From Arthrobacter sp. StoSoilB22 (GTDB lineage: Bacteria; Actinomycetota; Actinomycetes; Actinomycetales; Micrococcaceae), in the NCBI RefSeq assembly GCF_019977315.1, contig NZ_AP024652.1:682001-746000 (forward strand): a stretch of DNA of 64,000 nt. Reading direction: 5' to 3'. Below the pieces are notes generated by a model. The model did not search any database. It was not told the DNA's origin and saw nothing but the letters and a program-made list of their open reading frames with translations. Within the stretch, counting starts at the first letter, position 1. Every line of letters begins with the position of its first letter. Positions 17,013-25,626 of the stretch are shown in pieces. The position numbers were made by a program, and so were the translations under genes.

Positions 17013-17075
17013 GAGTTTTTGGACAGCTAATGCCCCCAAGAACGAATCTTAGGGGCATTAGCTGTCCGAAAACTC
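17013..17075. repeat. Long inverted repeat (two 24-bp arms, 15-bp loop)
   Basis: Left arm 17013-17036 and right arm 17052-17075 are complementary over 24 bp with one G-T pair; the core is GGACAGCTAATGCCCC. It begins directly after the stop codon of the cytoplasmic GH91 gene and ends just before the Shine-Dalgarno of the GNAT gene. It is probably the terminator of the 8-kb DFA operon. On the minus strand the loop contains TAAGAT, a good -10 hexamer, so it may also hold the GNAT promoter. Confidence 0.8.
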
Positions 17076-18416
17076 TCAGCCGGGTGTTGGCCGGAAAGCG
17101 TTGGCGGCCTGGTCAGCGATGACTTGGGTCTCCCGGCCCGAGTCGAGGATGGTATTGCGTGTGGACGGGGGATCCACCAGGACAGCGGTTACGGCCAGGT
17201 CTTCTGCAGCGTCGGTGGTCAGGAGGGCATCCACTTGCGCTTCGAAACAGTCGTCGCTGGTGGTGGCGTGGACGTCCATGGCAACCACATGGTTGTTGGA
17301 CACGAAATTGCCGCGGCCTTCGCGCAAACGGATGATGACCGGTGTGGCATCTTGGGGGCGGATACTGTCCGAATCGATGATCTGGGAAAAGTGGTTGCCG
17401 ATTACCGAGTTGTTGTTCCCGCTGACACTGAGGACTCCGTGGAGGTCGTCCAGCCCGTTGTCTATCCCCAGGAAGGGCGTCCAGGGCTCATGGTCGCGGA
17501 GGAAATGGTTGGTGGCCACAAGGTTTTCCGAGCTGTTCCCCTCAAGGACCACCATGCCCGGATAGAAGGAATGCAGGCGGTTGTTGGTGATGCTGGAACG
17601 CGTGACGCCGCTGAAGTGGACGCTGCTGGCGCCGCGGGGGAAGACATTGTTGGCCGTCACCAGAAGCCCGCCATGGTTCTCCGCATAAATCGAGTGGCCC
17701 TTGAATCCCGCGCCGATCAGGTTGTCTGTGATCTTGGATGCCTGACCCCAACCGCGCAATTCAATGCAGCTTCCGCATTCGGCAATGAAGTTGTTGTGGA
17801 TGGAGAGTGCGTCTGCGTTGTGGATAGTCAGGGCGTGCTCCAGGTAGATGAAGCCCATCTCGTTGACCCGGAAGGAGTCGTTGGCACTCGCAACGTGGAT
17901 GCCGGTCTTGCCATTGACGTAGGTATTCTCGGCCGGCAGGTCCGAACCATCCGGGGTGAAGTGCAGCCCATCGATGCAGAAATTGACGAACTCCACCGAA
18001 CTGATCCGGGGACTGCCTGCCCGCTCAACACGGAAGGCAGCTCCCATGGACGGGTCAGCATTGAACGGGGCAGAGCTAGCGGGAAGGTCCACCAGCACGC
18101 GGCTCCCGCCGGGCCATAGCTCGTGGAGGTTAGGCCATTCGTCCTCGGGGACGTTGAACCTGATGCTGGAGGATGTGAACCCATGGCCCGAGCCCTGGAT
18201 CCTGAGGAAACTGATGTCGATCAGGACTTGCGTGCGCAGACGGTAGTCGCCCGGCGGCAGGTAAATCACCGCACCTGGCTTGCCGCCGTCGTTCACGTCC
18301 GTGGCGTTTTGGCGTTCCTTGACGTCGGCGATGATGCTGTTAATGACCTCGCCGATGTCCTCGGACGGGTTGCCGACGGGCCAGGCGGTCACGTCGTAGT
18401 AGTTGCTGCTGGACAT
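17076..18416 (-). CDS. Cytoplasmic GH91 protein, probable difructose anhydride hydrolase
   Basis: A 446-residue right-handed beta-helix protein closely related to inulin fructotransferases (YDVTAWPVGN, FCIDGLHFTPDG, FIYLEHALTIHN). Unlike the homologue at 25627 it has no signal peptide, so it should act inside the cell. GH91 includes difructose anhydride III hydrolases that open imported DFA III to inulobiose, which fits its position as last gene of an operon with an importer, GH32 and fructokinase. The presumed catalytic pair is Asn208/Glu219; the exported paralogue has Asp/Glu. AGGGGGA precedes the ATG. The Asn means activity must be tested. Confidence 0.82.
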   Translation of the reverse strand: MSSSNYYDVTAWPVGNPSEDIGEVINSIIADVKERQNATDVNDGGKPGAVIYLPPGDYRLRTQVLIDISFLRIQGSGHGFTSSSIRFNVPEDEWPNLHELWPGGSRVLVDLPASSAPFNADPSMGAAFRVERAGSPRISSVEFVNFCIDGLHFTPDGSDLPAENTYVNGKTGIHVASANDSFRVNEMGFIYLEHALTIHNADALSIHNNFIAECGSCIELRGWGQASKITDNLIGAGFKGHSIYAENHGGLLVTANNVFPRGASSVHFSGVTRSSITNNRLHSFYPGMVVLEGNSSENLVATNHFLRDHEPWTPFLGIDNGLDDLHGVLSVSGNNNSVIGNHFSQIIDSDSIRPQDATPVIIRLREGRGNFVSNNHVVAMDVHATTSDDCFEAQVDALLTTDAAEDLAVTAVLVDPPSTRNTILDSGRETQVIADQAANAFRPTPG

Positions 18417-18451
18417 GATGTGTGGGTCCCCCTGAAGGTTTTGGACGTGGG

Positions 18452-19387
18452 TCAGTTGGCGGGTTGGTGCTCGGGCAGTTCGGCCAGCAGCTCGTCCGAC
18501 GTCGGCGGGTTGGCTCCAGCGCGACGCACAGTAATGGCTGCGGCCTTGGTGGCCCGGCTGCCCAGGGTCTTCAATACCTCAGGTGTGAGGCCGTTCGCTC
18601 CGGTCTGGAGAAGCCCGTAGATCAGGGCTGACATATAGGAGTCGCCGGCGCCGATGGTGTCAGCCACGGTGGACCTGACGGACGGGACCAAGACCCGGGC
18701 AGCAGGTGTTGAAAGCATGGATCCTTCGGAGCCCTTGGTGACCACCACAAGCCCGGCCCCGAGGTCCAGCACGCGCTGGGAAATGTTCTCCAGCGAGTCC
18801 TTGGGATAGAGCCAATGCGCGTCCTCATCACTGAGTTTGACCACATCGGTAAACGGAATGAGTTCCTCAAAAACGGTGATTGCCTGTGCCTGGCTGCCCA
18901 CAAGGGCTGGCCGGATATTGGGATCGTACGTCACCACGCAGCGCTGATGCACCTGCGCCAGAAGCTCGCGAACCGCTGCCGCGCCAGGCTCCAGGAAGGT
19001 AGCGATTGATCCCGTGTGCAGGATCTTGGGCAGAGACAAGGGGGCGATAGCCGGGAGCTCCCAATGAATATCAAAGTCGTATTGGGCCGAGCCGTCCGAG
19101 GCCAGGGTGGCGGTGGCGGTGGCGGTTCGGCCGCCGGTGGGGGCACCGGTCAGGAGTTCGACGCCGGCGCTCGCTAAGTGTCGCTCGATGGCGGCACCAT
19201 GGTGGTCGTCTCCGATGGATGTCAGCAGGGAGGTAGGTACGCCGAGCCGGCCTAGGCCGTAAGCGACGTTTGCCGGGGATCCTCCCGGGTGCTCAGCGGT
19301 GCCGTGGGACGTTACGACAATATCCACCAAGGCTTCGCCGACAACCACCACTTCCGTTGCCGTACCTTGTTCTTGGATGATCTGCAT
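18452..19387 (-). CDS. PfkB family fructokinase
   Basis: A 311-residue ribokinase-fold sugar kinase. The first PfkB signature is at about 35-50 (GGSPANVAYGLGRLG), and the second contains DTIGAGDSYMSAL with catalytic Asp249 and the GAGD anion hole. Fructose is the expected substrate because it lies between GH32 beta-fructosidase and GH91 genes in an operon, giving fructose-6-phosphate. The gap to the upstream GH32 stop is 12 bp and to the downstream GH91 start 35 bp. Specificity is inferred from context. Confidence 0.88.
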   Translation of the reverse strand: MQIIQEQGTATEVVVVGEALVDIVVTSHGTAEHPGGSPANVAYGLGRLGVPTSLLTSIGDDHHGAAIERHLASAGVELLTGAPTGGRTATATATLASDGSAQYDFDIHWELPAIAPLSLPKILHTGSIATFLEPGAAAVRELLAQVHQRCVVTYDPNIRPALVGSQAQAITVFEELIPFTDVVKLSDEDAHWLYPKDSLENISQRVLDLGAGLVVVTKGSEGSMLSTPAARVLVPSVRSTVADTIGAGDSYMSALIYGLLQTGANGLTPEVLKTLGSRATKAAAITVRRAGANPPTSDELLAELPEHQPAN

Positions 19388-19399
19388 GGGACCTGCTCC

Positions 19400-20959
19400 T
19401 TAGGCGGGTGTTGAGACTGCGAGCTTGAGAACTGTTGCGTTACCTCCGTGGGAGGACAGCCAGTTTTCCTGGCTTCCGGCTTCCGGAAACACAAGGTCGG
19501 TCAGGGCCACCTTGCCGCCCTGGGCAAAGACCTCCACGGAGCACTGGTCCACCACAATGAGCAGCATAAGGACGCCGTCTTCCAGGGGCACCGGTGCGGA
19601 TTCGGCTGATGCGAACTTCCCGTGGAACGTGGTGTCCCCGGATTGGGTCCGGTCAAGGGTGAGTCTGCCGCTGCCGGGAGCGTAACTCAGGACAGTGCCT
19701 TGGCGTCCGTCTGAGCTTGCGAGCAGGCGTAGATCAATCCGTTCCGAGGTTCCCGGCACGATCTCCGCCTCGATCACCTGCGCCCTGCGGGGTGCGGCGT
19801 CCGGCAAGCGGAGGGCATCCGCTCCCAACTCGATGTTGCCCGTGTGAAGCAGCTGCTCTTGCTGATCCCCGAGGATTGGGTACTGGACCAGGCGGGTGTT
19901 GCCGTTGAATGAACCCAGGCGCAGTTCACGGGCCAGGGTCATGGAAGACCGCCACGGCGCTGTTGGCAACTGGTTGGCGTAGTCCCAGTTGTTCATCCAG
20001 CCGATGATGACGCGCCGATTATCCGGGACGTCGCTGAAGGACACGGAGGCGTAGCAGTCGCGTCCCCAATCAAGCCACAGGCTCTGCTGCAGCGCTTCTG
20101 CCCGGGCAGCAGTGTTAGGCAGCGAGCTTAGTCCGGCAGGGGCCGATAGCGAGCCGGCGTCCGGAACGAAGCGGACGCCGTCGAAATGTCCCACAAAGTA
20201 CTGTCCGCCCGAACCGCCCGCCACCGCACCCGGGTTGACGTTGACGATCAGGACCCATGTGATGTTCTTTGGATCCCCGTCCACCGCCAAGGGGAAGAGA
20301 TCCGGGCATTCCCACTCGCCGGCGTCGGCGTTCGCGGGGCCAAAGTCGCTCAGGAACTCCCAGCTCTTGAGGTCCTCGGACCGGTAGAGAACTACTTTCT
20401 GCTGCTGCGCTTCGACGGCGACCATCACCCAGAAGGAACCTTCCGTGCTGTGATACCGGAACACTTTGGGGTCGCGGAAGTGCTCGGAGTTCCTTGTGAC
20501 CACGGGGTTTTGCTCGTATTTTCGCCACATCATCCCGCCATCAGTGCTGTATGCGAGGGACTGGGCCTGCGTTCCGCTGTGCACCGTCCCGGCCTTGAAG
20601 GCGCTGGTGTACACAGCCACCAATGCCGGTGACTCGACGGTGCCGAAACCGGAGGTGTTGCCGTGGTCCACCACCACGCTTCCGGAGAAAATGTCTTCCG
20701 TGTCATCGCTCGCAATGGCTACGGGATGTTCCGTCCACTGCAGGAGGTCGGGGGAAGTGGCGTGGCCCCAGGACATGTTGCCCCAGACGCTGCCGAAGGG
20801 ATTGTTCTGGAAGAAAAGGTGGAATAAACCGTTGTGGAAGACCAATCCGTTGGGATCGTTCAGCCAGGTGTCCCTTGCCGTGAAATGGATGGCAGGCCGG
20901 AAGTGGGGAGTCAGGGCCGGGGCTGTTTCCGGGCGTGCGGCATCAAGGCTACTGGACAT
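19400..20959 (-). CDS. GH32 beta-fructosidase, intracellular
   Basis: A 519-residue GH32 enzyme. The nucleophile Asp35 is in TWLNDPNG, the transition-state Asp163 in FRDPKVF, and the acid/base Glu217 in EWECPDLF. A five-blade propeller is followed by a C-terminal beta-sandwich (SVEVFAQGGKVALTDLVFPE). There is no signal peptide. In this operon it should cleave inulobiose or other fructo-oligosaccharides, and probably sucrose, to free fructose for the adjacent fructokinase. It begins 41 bp downstream of the LacI gene. Confidence 0.92.
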   Translation of the reverse strand: MSSSLDAARPETAPALTPHFRPAIHFTARDTWLNDPNGLVFHNGLFHLFFQNNPFGSVWGNMSWGHATSPDLLQWTEHPVAIASDDTEDIFSGSVVVDHGNTSGFGTVESPALVAVYTSAFKAGTVHSGTQAQSLAYSTDGGMMWRKYEQNPVVTRNSEHFRDPKVFRYHSTEGSFWVMVAVEAQQQKVVLYRSEDLKSWEFLSDFGPANADAGEWECPDLFPLAVDGDPKNITWVLIVNVNPGAVAGGSGGQYFVGHFDGVRFVPDAGSLSAPAGLSSLPNTAARAEALQQSLWLDWGRDCYASVSFSDVPDNRRVIIGWMNNWDYANQLPTAPWRSSMTLARELRLGSFNGNTRLVQYPILGDQQEQLLHTGNIELGADALRLPDAAPRRAQVIEAEIVPGTSERIDLRLLASSDGRQGTVLSYAPGSGRLTLDRTQSGDTTFHGKFASAESAPVPLEDGVLMLLIVVDQCSVEVFAQGGKVALTDLVFPEAGSQENWLSSHGGNATVLKLAVSTPA

Positions 20960-21000
20960 GTGGTGCGTTCCTTTTGGGACGTTGGAGTGGCTTGTTGGGG

Positions 21001-22050
21001 TTACCGGGGAGCTGCGACGGAGTCACGGCTGACCAAGGGGCAACCCAGGATGGTTGGGTGGAGCGCCATCAAGGAGAGGTCGTCCTTGCCCTCAATGGCG
21101 TCAATGAGGTGTTCAGTGGCCCAGGCGCCCATCTCGTAGTGGGGGAGGGCCACAGTGGTGAGCCCGGGGTAGAGGTTGGCGGCGATGAGTTCCTGGTCGT
21201 CAAAGCCAACTACTGAAAGGTCTGCCGGGATGCTCAGGCCCAGCTCGGCGGCCGCCCGGTAGGCGCCCATGGCCATGCGGTCGTTGTAGCAAAACAGGGC
21301 CGTAGGCACATCAGCGCGGTCTTCCCGTGTGAGGATCCGTTTGGCCGCCTCATAGCCGCCTTGCACCTCGGAGATCTCGGACTCCACAGGTGCCGCATCG
21401 CCGTCGAGCCCTGCTTCGTTCAGCATGGCCCGGAAGGCCTGAAGCCGCTGGCGGGTGGCGGGAACGTCGTCGGTGTTGTTGATGAAGCCTACCCGGGTGT
21501 GGCCGGCGTCGAGGAGTGCCCCAACAGCAGCGCGGGCACCTCCGTCCTCGTCCGGGACCACAGCCGTGATGTTGCCGCCGATAGCGACGGAGTCCACCAG
21601 CACGGACGGGACGCTGCCCAGGTTGTGCGGGAGTTCCACATTGCGGTGGTACATGGTGGCATAAAGAATTCCGTCCACCTTCCGCTCCAAGAGAGCCTGG
21701 ACATCCGCTTGCCTGGATTCCAGGCTGGCCGAGCCCGGGGTGTTGATGATCATGAGGTTGTAACCCCGGGCCTTGGCGGCCTCATCAGCGCCGAGAATAA
21801 TCCGGCCGGCGTGGGGAGTGGTGGCGATTTCCTCGCTCACCAACCCCAGCATGCCGGTCCTTTGCGTGCGAAGGGCCTGGGCCAGGCGGTTGGGACCGTA
21901 GCCGAGCTCTTCGGCCGCGGTCCTGACCTTGTCTCTGGTTTCGCTGCTGATCCGGGCGTAGGACACCTCGTTGAGGACATGGGACACCGTAGTGACGGAC
22001 ACGCCGGCGGCGACGGCTACGTCCTTGATACCGATGGTCTTGTTACTCAT
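21001..22050 (-). CDS. LacI family regulator of the inulin/DFA locus
   Basis: A 349-residue LacI/GalR repressor. The HTH is IGIKDVAVAAGVSVTTVSHV and the hinge YGPNRLAQALRTQRTG; the effector domain ends with LPADLSVVGFDDQE-like residues (IPADLSVVGFDDQELIAANL). It is inside the operon between the permease and GH32 genes, so it is produced with its targets. The two TTGNNNAAACGAnTTGGC-type operators at 25390-25409 and 25546-25565 are the obvious targets. The inducer is probably a DFA, inulobiose or fructose derivative (inference). Confidence 0.9.
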   Translation of the reverse strand: MSNKTIGIKDVAVAAGVSVTTVSHVLNEVSYARISSETRDKVRTAAEELGYGPNRLAQALRTQRTGMLGLVSEEIATTPHAGRIILGADEAAKARGYNLMIINTPGSASLESRQADVQALLERKVDGILYATMYHRNVELPHNLGSVPSVLVDSVAIGGNITAVVPDEDGGARAAVGALLDAGHTRVGFINNTDDVPATRQRLQAFRAMLNEAGLDGDAAPVESEISEVQGGYEAAKRILTREDRADVPTALFCYNDRMAMGAYRAAAELGLSIPADLSVVGFDDQELIAANLYPGLTTVALPHYEMGAWATEHLIDAIEGKDDLSLMALHPTILGCPLVSRDSVAAPR

Positions 22051-22135
22051 CCGACTCCCACGTCCTTAAGGTTGGTGATGCCCTTTGGGGCTATCAGTAG
22101 GCTACTCGTTGATGGTGGCACTGGACTTGACGTGA

Positions 22136-23068
22136 TTAGCCCTTGACCGCGCCCAGTGTCATGCCCGCCACGATCTTGCGCTGGAGCAGGAGCGTCAGCA
22201 GGATGACCGGGATCGAGTACACCGCAGCAAGAGCCGTCATGGATCCCCAGTCCAGGCCGAACTGGGTCTGGAAGTTCGCAATAACCACAGGCGTTGTCTG
22301 GGACCGGATGGCTGTCATGAGGAGGGCGAACAGGAACTCGTTCCAGGAGGCCAGGAAGGCGAAGATCGCGGTGACGGCGATGCCGCCGGAGACCACCGGG
22401 ATTACTACCCGCCACAGGGCACCGAGCCGGCTGCAGCCATCCACGGTTGCCGCTTCTTCCAAGTCACGGGGGACCGATTCGAAGAAGCTGCACATCAGCC
22501 AGATGGAGAGCGGCAGCGAGATGGTGGTGTGCGCAATGGACAGTGCAATCGGAGTATCAGACAGGCCTACCGAAGCCATCATTGACGCCAGCGGGATGCC
22601 GATGGCCACGGGTGGGACCATTCGTGTGACCAGCGCGGCCATGATGAATACCTGGCCGCTGGGTGTCTTGTACCGTGTGATGCCGTAAGCGGCCGGCACG
22701 GCCAGGACCAGTGAAAGCAGCGTGCTGATGACAGCGGTCTGGATGCTGTTGATGAAAGAAGCCACCACGCCGCTGCGACCCAAGGCGTTGGTGTAGTTTT
22801 CCAGGGTCCACTCACGAGGGAGGATGGTGGGCGGAACAGCGATGGTGTCGATCGGCGTCTTGAACGACGTAAACAGCAAGTACAGGAAGGGGAACCCGTA
22901 CAGGACCATGGCCGCGGCCAGGAGGATCCACAAGATGGTCCGGGTGCTGCGCCGGCCTGCCTCGAGTCCTTCTCGGTTGACCCCGCGCCGTTTGCGGAGA
23001 GGGTGCTCGGCGGTGGAAGCGTTCGAGGACGCCTGCCGGGATTTGGTGGCTACGCTCGCGTTGCTCAT
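22136..23068 (-). CDS. ABC sugar permease, MalG type (DFA importer)
   Basis: A 310-residue membrane protein. The frame is open further upstream, but the ATG at 23068 overlaps the preceding stop (TGATG) and gives the expected short hydrophilic tail before the first helix (TILWILLAAAMVLYGFPFLY). The EAA loop reads LEEAATVDGCSRLGALWRVV and is followed by FLASWNEFLFALLMT. It pairs with the 23068-23955 permease. No ATPase gene is nearby, so a shared MsiK-like ATPase is expected. Confidence 0.91.
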   Translation of the reverse strand: MSNASVATKSRQASSNASTAEHPLRKRRGVNREGLEAGRRSTRTILWILLAAAMVLYGFPFLYLLFTSFKTPIDTIAVPPTILPREWTLENYTNALGRSGVVASFINSIQTAVISTLLSLVLAVPAAYGITRYKTPSGQVFIMAALVTRMVPPVAIGIPLASMMASVGLSDTPIALSIAHTTISLPLSIWLMCSFFESVPRDLEEAATVDGCSRLGALWRVVIPVVSGGIAVTAIFAFLASWNEFLFALLMTAIRSQTTPVVIANFQTQFGLDWGSMTALAAVYSIPVILLTLLLQRKIVAGMTLGAVKG

Positions 23069-23955
23069 CAGTTGTCCTTTCCTGGCCGCCAGATGGTGGA
23101 CACCGCGACGAAAGCGACGGCGAGCATGGCCAGCAGATAGAGGGTGCCCATGGCACTGGCGAGCCCGGGATCGCCGAAGCGGATCATGGTCCGATAGATC
23201 AGCAGGCTCATGGTTTCGGATGCCGACTGAGGGCCGCCGTTGGTTTGGATGAGGATGGTGTCGAAGGCCCTGGCCGCGTCGATGCCGCGGACCACGAGGG
23301 CCACGGCGATCACCGGGCGGAGGAGCGGAAGAATGATTTGGAACAGGAGCGCAGGTGACCGCGCACCGTCCAGGCGGGCTGCTTCGATGAGATCGCCGGG
23401 GATGTTTTGGAGGCCTGCGAACAGGACCAGGCACATGAAGGATGTGGTGAGCCAGATGTCAGGGACTGCCACGGAGAAAAGGACGATATTCGGGTCCGAG
23501 AGCCAGCCGATCTGGTTGGGGTTGGAGAGGATCCCGGCTTGGTGCAGGATGGTCCCGATGAGGCCGAAGTTGTCGATCATCAGGAACTTCCAGAGCAGGC
23601 CCGCCACGATGGGCGCGATCATCAGCGGGTAGAGGAAGACGGTCCGCCAAATTTGGGATTTGCGTCCCAGCGTGGTGAACAAGAGCGCCATGCCCAGCCC
23701 GAGCGCGAACTCGAGGGTTACCACCACCAGGGTGTAGGCGAGGGTTCGCCATCCGGCGCCCATGAACGCTTCAGAGGCGAAAGCTGCGGCATAGTTCTGG
23801 AATCCGACGAATTCACGGGCGCCGCCCGCAATAGGGGAAATCTTGTAGAAGCTGTCTGCAACAAGGCGGAACAACGGGTAGGCCACAAACACGGCCAGGA
23901 ACAGTGCCGCCGGGGTCATCAGGTATAGGGCGAAGCGGCGATCGGTGATGCGCAC
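23068..23955 (-). CDS. ABC sugar permease, MalF type (DFA importer)
   Basis: A 295-residue six-helix permease. The EAA loop is IEAARLDGARSPALLFQIIL. The gene follows the binding-protein gene by 88 bp and ends overlapping the start of the second permease. With a GH91/GH32/fructokinase operon downstream, the transported sugar is most likely difructose anhydride or short inulo-oligosaccharides. Confidence 0.91.
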   Translation of the reverse strand: MRITDRRFALYLMTPAALFLAVFVAYPLFRLVADSFYKISPIAGGAREFVGFQNYAAAFASEAFMGAGWRTLAYTLVVVTLEFALGLGMALLFTTLGRKSQIWRTVFLYPLMIAPIVAGLLWKFLMIDNFGLIGTILHQAGILSNPNQIGWLSDPNIVLFSVAVPDIWLTTSFMCLVLFAGLQNIPGDLIEAARLDGARSPALLFQIILPLLRPVIAVALVVRGIDAARAFDTILIQTNGGPQSASETMSLLIYRTMIRFGDPGLASAMGTLYLLAMLAVAFVAVSTIWRPGKDN

Positions 23956-24043
23956 GATTTTCTCTTCTGCTGGTTGGGGCCGCGGCCGGCACGGGGTTTA
24001 TGGTTCCGTATGCCGGCCGCGGAGCTTTACTTTAGGTCGGACC

Positions 24044-25318
24044 CTATTTCAGGAGGTCCTGGATCTGCTTCTTGGCCTCGGCCAGGAGAGCCGTGGAGTC
24101 GCCGCCGGCCACTGCCTTTTGCAGGAGGGGAATCAGGACGGTGTCAACGATTTGCTGCCACTTGGCCGTTGCCGGGCGGGTGGCTGTGGCTTTGCCGTTG
24201 AGGGTTTCGATCAGCGGCTTGAAGCTCTCATACCCGGGCTGGTCCTGGTACTTCTCGAAGGCTGAGATGCGGGAGGCGAGGCCCAAGCTGGATTCGATAC
24301 CCATGCTGTTGTGGTCGTAGGCGCACTTGACGAACTTCTTGGCTGCGTCAGTGTTCTTGGTTGCCTTCGGTACGGACAGGTACCAAGGTCCTGGAACACC
24401 TGCGACGCCGGCGCTGCCGCCAATCATCGCTGCGGCACCCACCTTGCCTGCCACCGGCGAATCCTTGGGGATCTGGCGGTAGGCGTGGGCCCAGAATCGG
24501 GTCATGGCGGTCTTACCCTGGTTGAACAGGTTCTGCGCTGCGGCCCAGTCAACCTGCGCAGCACCTGGAGGTGCGGACTTGGTCAGGCTCACGTAGAAGT
24601 CGAGTGCTTCCTTGTGTGCTGCGTTGTCGATGACGACGTTGTCGCCGTCAAGGACCATGGGGGAGCCGGCCTGCAGGACGTGGGCCAGCCATTCAGTTTC
24701 CACGGCACCCTTCACGTCCGTGCCGTACATGCCGTCCTTCGTGAAGAATTCCGAGATGTCCTGGTATTGCTTCCAAGTGGTGGGTACGGCGAGTTCGTAG
24801 CCGTACTTGGCTTGAAAGTCAGCCTTGTTCTTGGCGTCCTCGAAGAGGTCCTTGCGGTACAGGATGATTTCAGCGTTGGTCCAGGCCGGGAGACCGATGA
24901 AGTGGCCGTCCACGTTGGCTTCTTTGACGAGCGCGGGGAAGATGTCCTTCTTGGCCTCGTCAGTAAAGATCTCGTCGATAGGCTGGACCGCGTCCTTGAA
25001 GCTCGGCAGCCACACGGAGTCGAGGGCAGCGACGTCGAAGGATACGTTGCCCGAGGAGAACTCGCTGGAGAGCCGGTTGAACATGCCGTCGTAGGGCAGT
25101 TCGACAAAGTTGACGTCGATCCCGGCATCTTTCTTGCATTGCTCCGCGACACCGGTCAGTTCGGCGTGGCCGCCTGCTTCGACCAGGACGTTGACGCTGT
25201 TTGCGGAGCCACCGGACGGTGCCGGGCCCCCAGCTCCACATCCGGTTGCGGCCAAGGCGACGGCGGTGCAGACGCCGCCCAGTGTCAGGAGCTTGGAGAT
25301 GGTGTTTCGAGTGGACAT
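24044..25318 (-). CDS. ABC extracellular solute-binding lipoprotein (DFA importer)
   Basis: A 424-residue family-1 sugar-binding protein with a Sec-type lipoprotein signal: basic start MSTRNTISK, hydrophobic core, lipobox LAATGC at about residues 22-27. It is the first gene of the leftward DFA operon, preceded by a strong promoter and operator at 25390-25440. The frame is open upstream to 25735, but ATG 25318 is the only start that gives a correct signal peptide. It captures the product of the exported inulin fructotransferase encoded divergently 308 bp away. Confidence 0.92.
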   Translation of the reverse strand: MSTRNTISKLLTLGGVCTAVALAATGCGAGGPAPSGGSANSVNVLVEAGGHAELTGVAEQCKKDAGIDVNFVELPYDGMFNRLSSEFSSGNVSFDVAALDSVWLPSFKDAVQPIDEIFTDEAKKDIFPALVKEANVDGHFIGLPAWTNAEIILYRKDLFEDAKNKADFQAKYGYELAVPTTWKQYQDISEFFTKDGMYGTDVKGAVETEWLAHVLQAGSPMVLDGDNVVIDNAAHKEALDFYVSLTKSAPPGAAQVDWAAAQNLFNQGKTAMTRFWAHAYRQIPKDSPVAGKVGAAAMIGGSAGVAGVPGPWYLSVPKATKNTDAAKKFVKCAYDHNSMGIESSLGLASRISAFEKYQDQPGYESFKPLIETLNGKATATRPATAKWQQIVDTVLIPLLQKAVAGGDSTALLAEAKKQIQDLLK

Positions 25319-25389
25319 CGCTGTCGACTCACTTTCTCTCGAACGGAGTGGCAAAAACGGTGATGAGGTTCTTTGGGTGACAAATCGTT

Positions 25390-25440
25390 TTGCCAAAACG
25401 ACTTGGCAAAAGTGTAGGCCGACAATATTTACCGTGTCAA
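25390..25440 (-). promoter_or_regulatory. Promoter and LacI operator of the DFA operon
   Basis: On the minus strand TTGACA (25435-25440) is 18 bp from TACACT (25411-25416), a strong sigma-70-type promoter. The operator TTGCCAAAACGACTTGGCAA (25390-25409) follows the -10 by 1 bp and so covers the transcription start. It is a near-perfect 20-bp palindrome with central CG. A similar half-site (GGCAAAAACGG) lies at 25350-25360. Confidence 0.8.
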
Positions 25441-25474
25441 GGGTCACGTCCACGCGCCCGGCAGAGCGGCGGCT

Positions 25475-25500
25475 GCCAAAATTCGTGCCGTAATTTTGGC
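25475..25500. promoter_or_regulatory. Inverted repeat between the divergent inulin promoters
   Basis: Perfect 9-bp arms GCCAAAATT (25475-25483) and AATTTTGGC (25492-25500) lie directly upstream of the -35 box at 25502. The arms share GCCAAAA with the LacI operator but have different spacing, so it could be an activator site or an auxiliary operator. Confidence 0.5.
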
Positions 25501-25501
25501 G

Positions 25502-25565
25502 TTGACAGCCCTGATCGGGGCTCTTAGGGTTTCTCCCAACCCCCCTTGGATAAACGATTTGGCGC
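25502..25565 (+). promoter_or_regulatory. Promoter and LacI operator of the inulin fructotransferase gene
   Basis: TTGACA (25502-25507) is exactly 17 bp from TAGGGT (25525-25530). The operator TTGGATAAACGATTTGGCGC (25546-25565) follows the -10. Its right half, AAACGATTTGGC, closely matches the operator in front of the importer operon, so one repressor likely controls both. Translation starts at 25627. Confidence 0.75.
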
Positions 25566-25626
25566 GCTAGTGACTGATCATGGTGCCGAGGCGAAGGGCT
25601 AGAGGACAAGAACTGAAGGAGATCCA

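Noticed and set aside
24311-25363. Open frame of about 350 codons on the plus strand opposite the DFA binding protein
   Set aside because: No domain, no ribosome-binding site, and the minus-strand protein has a clear lipoprotein signal and family features.
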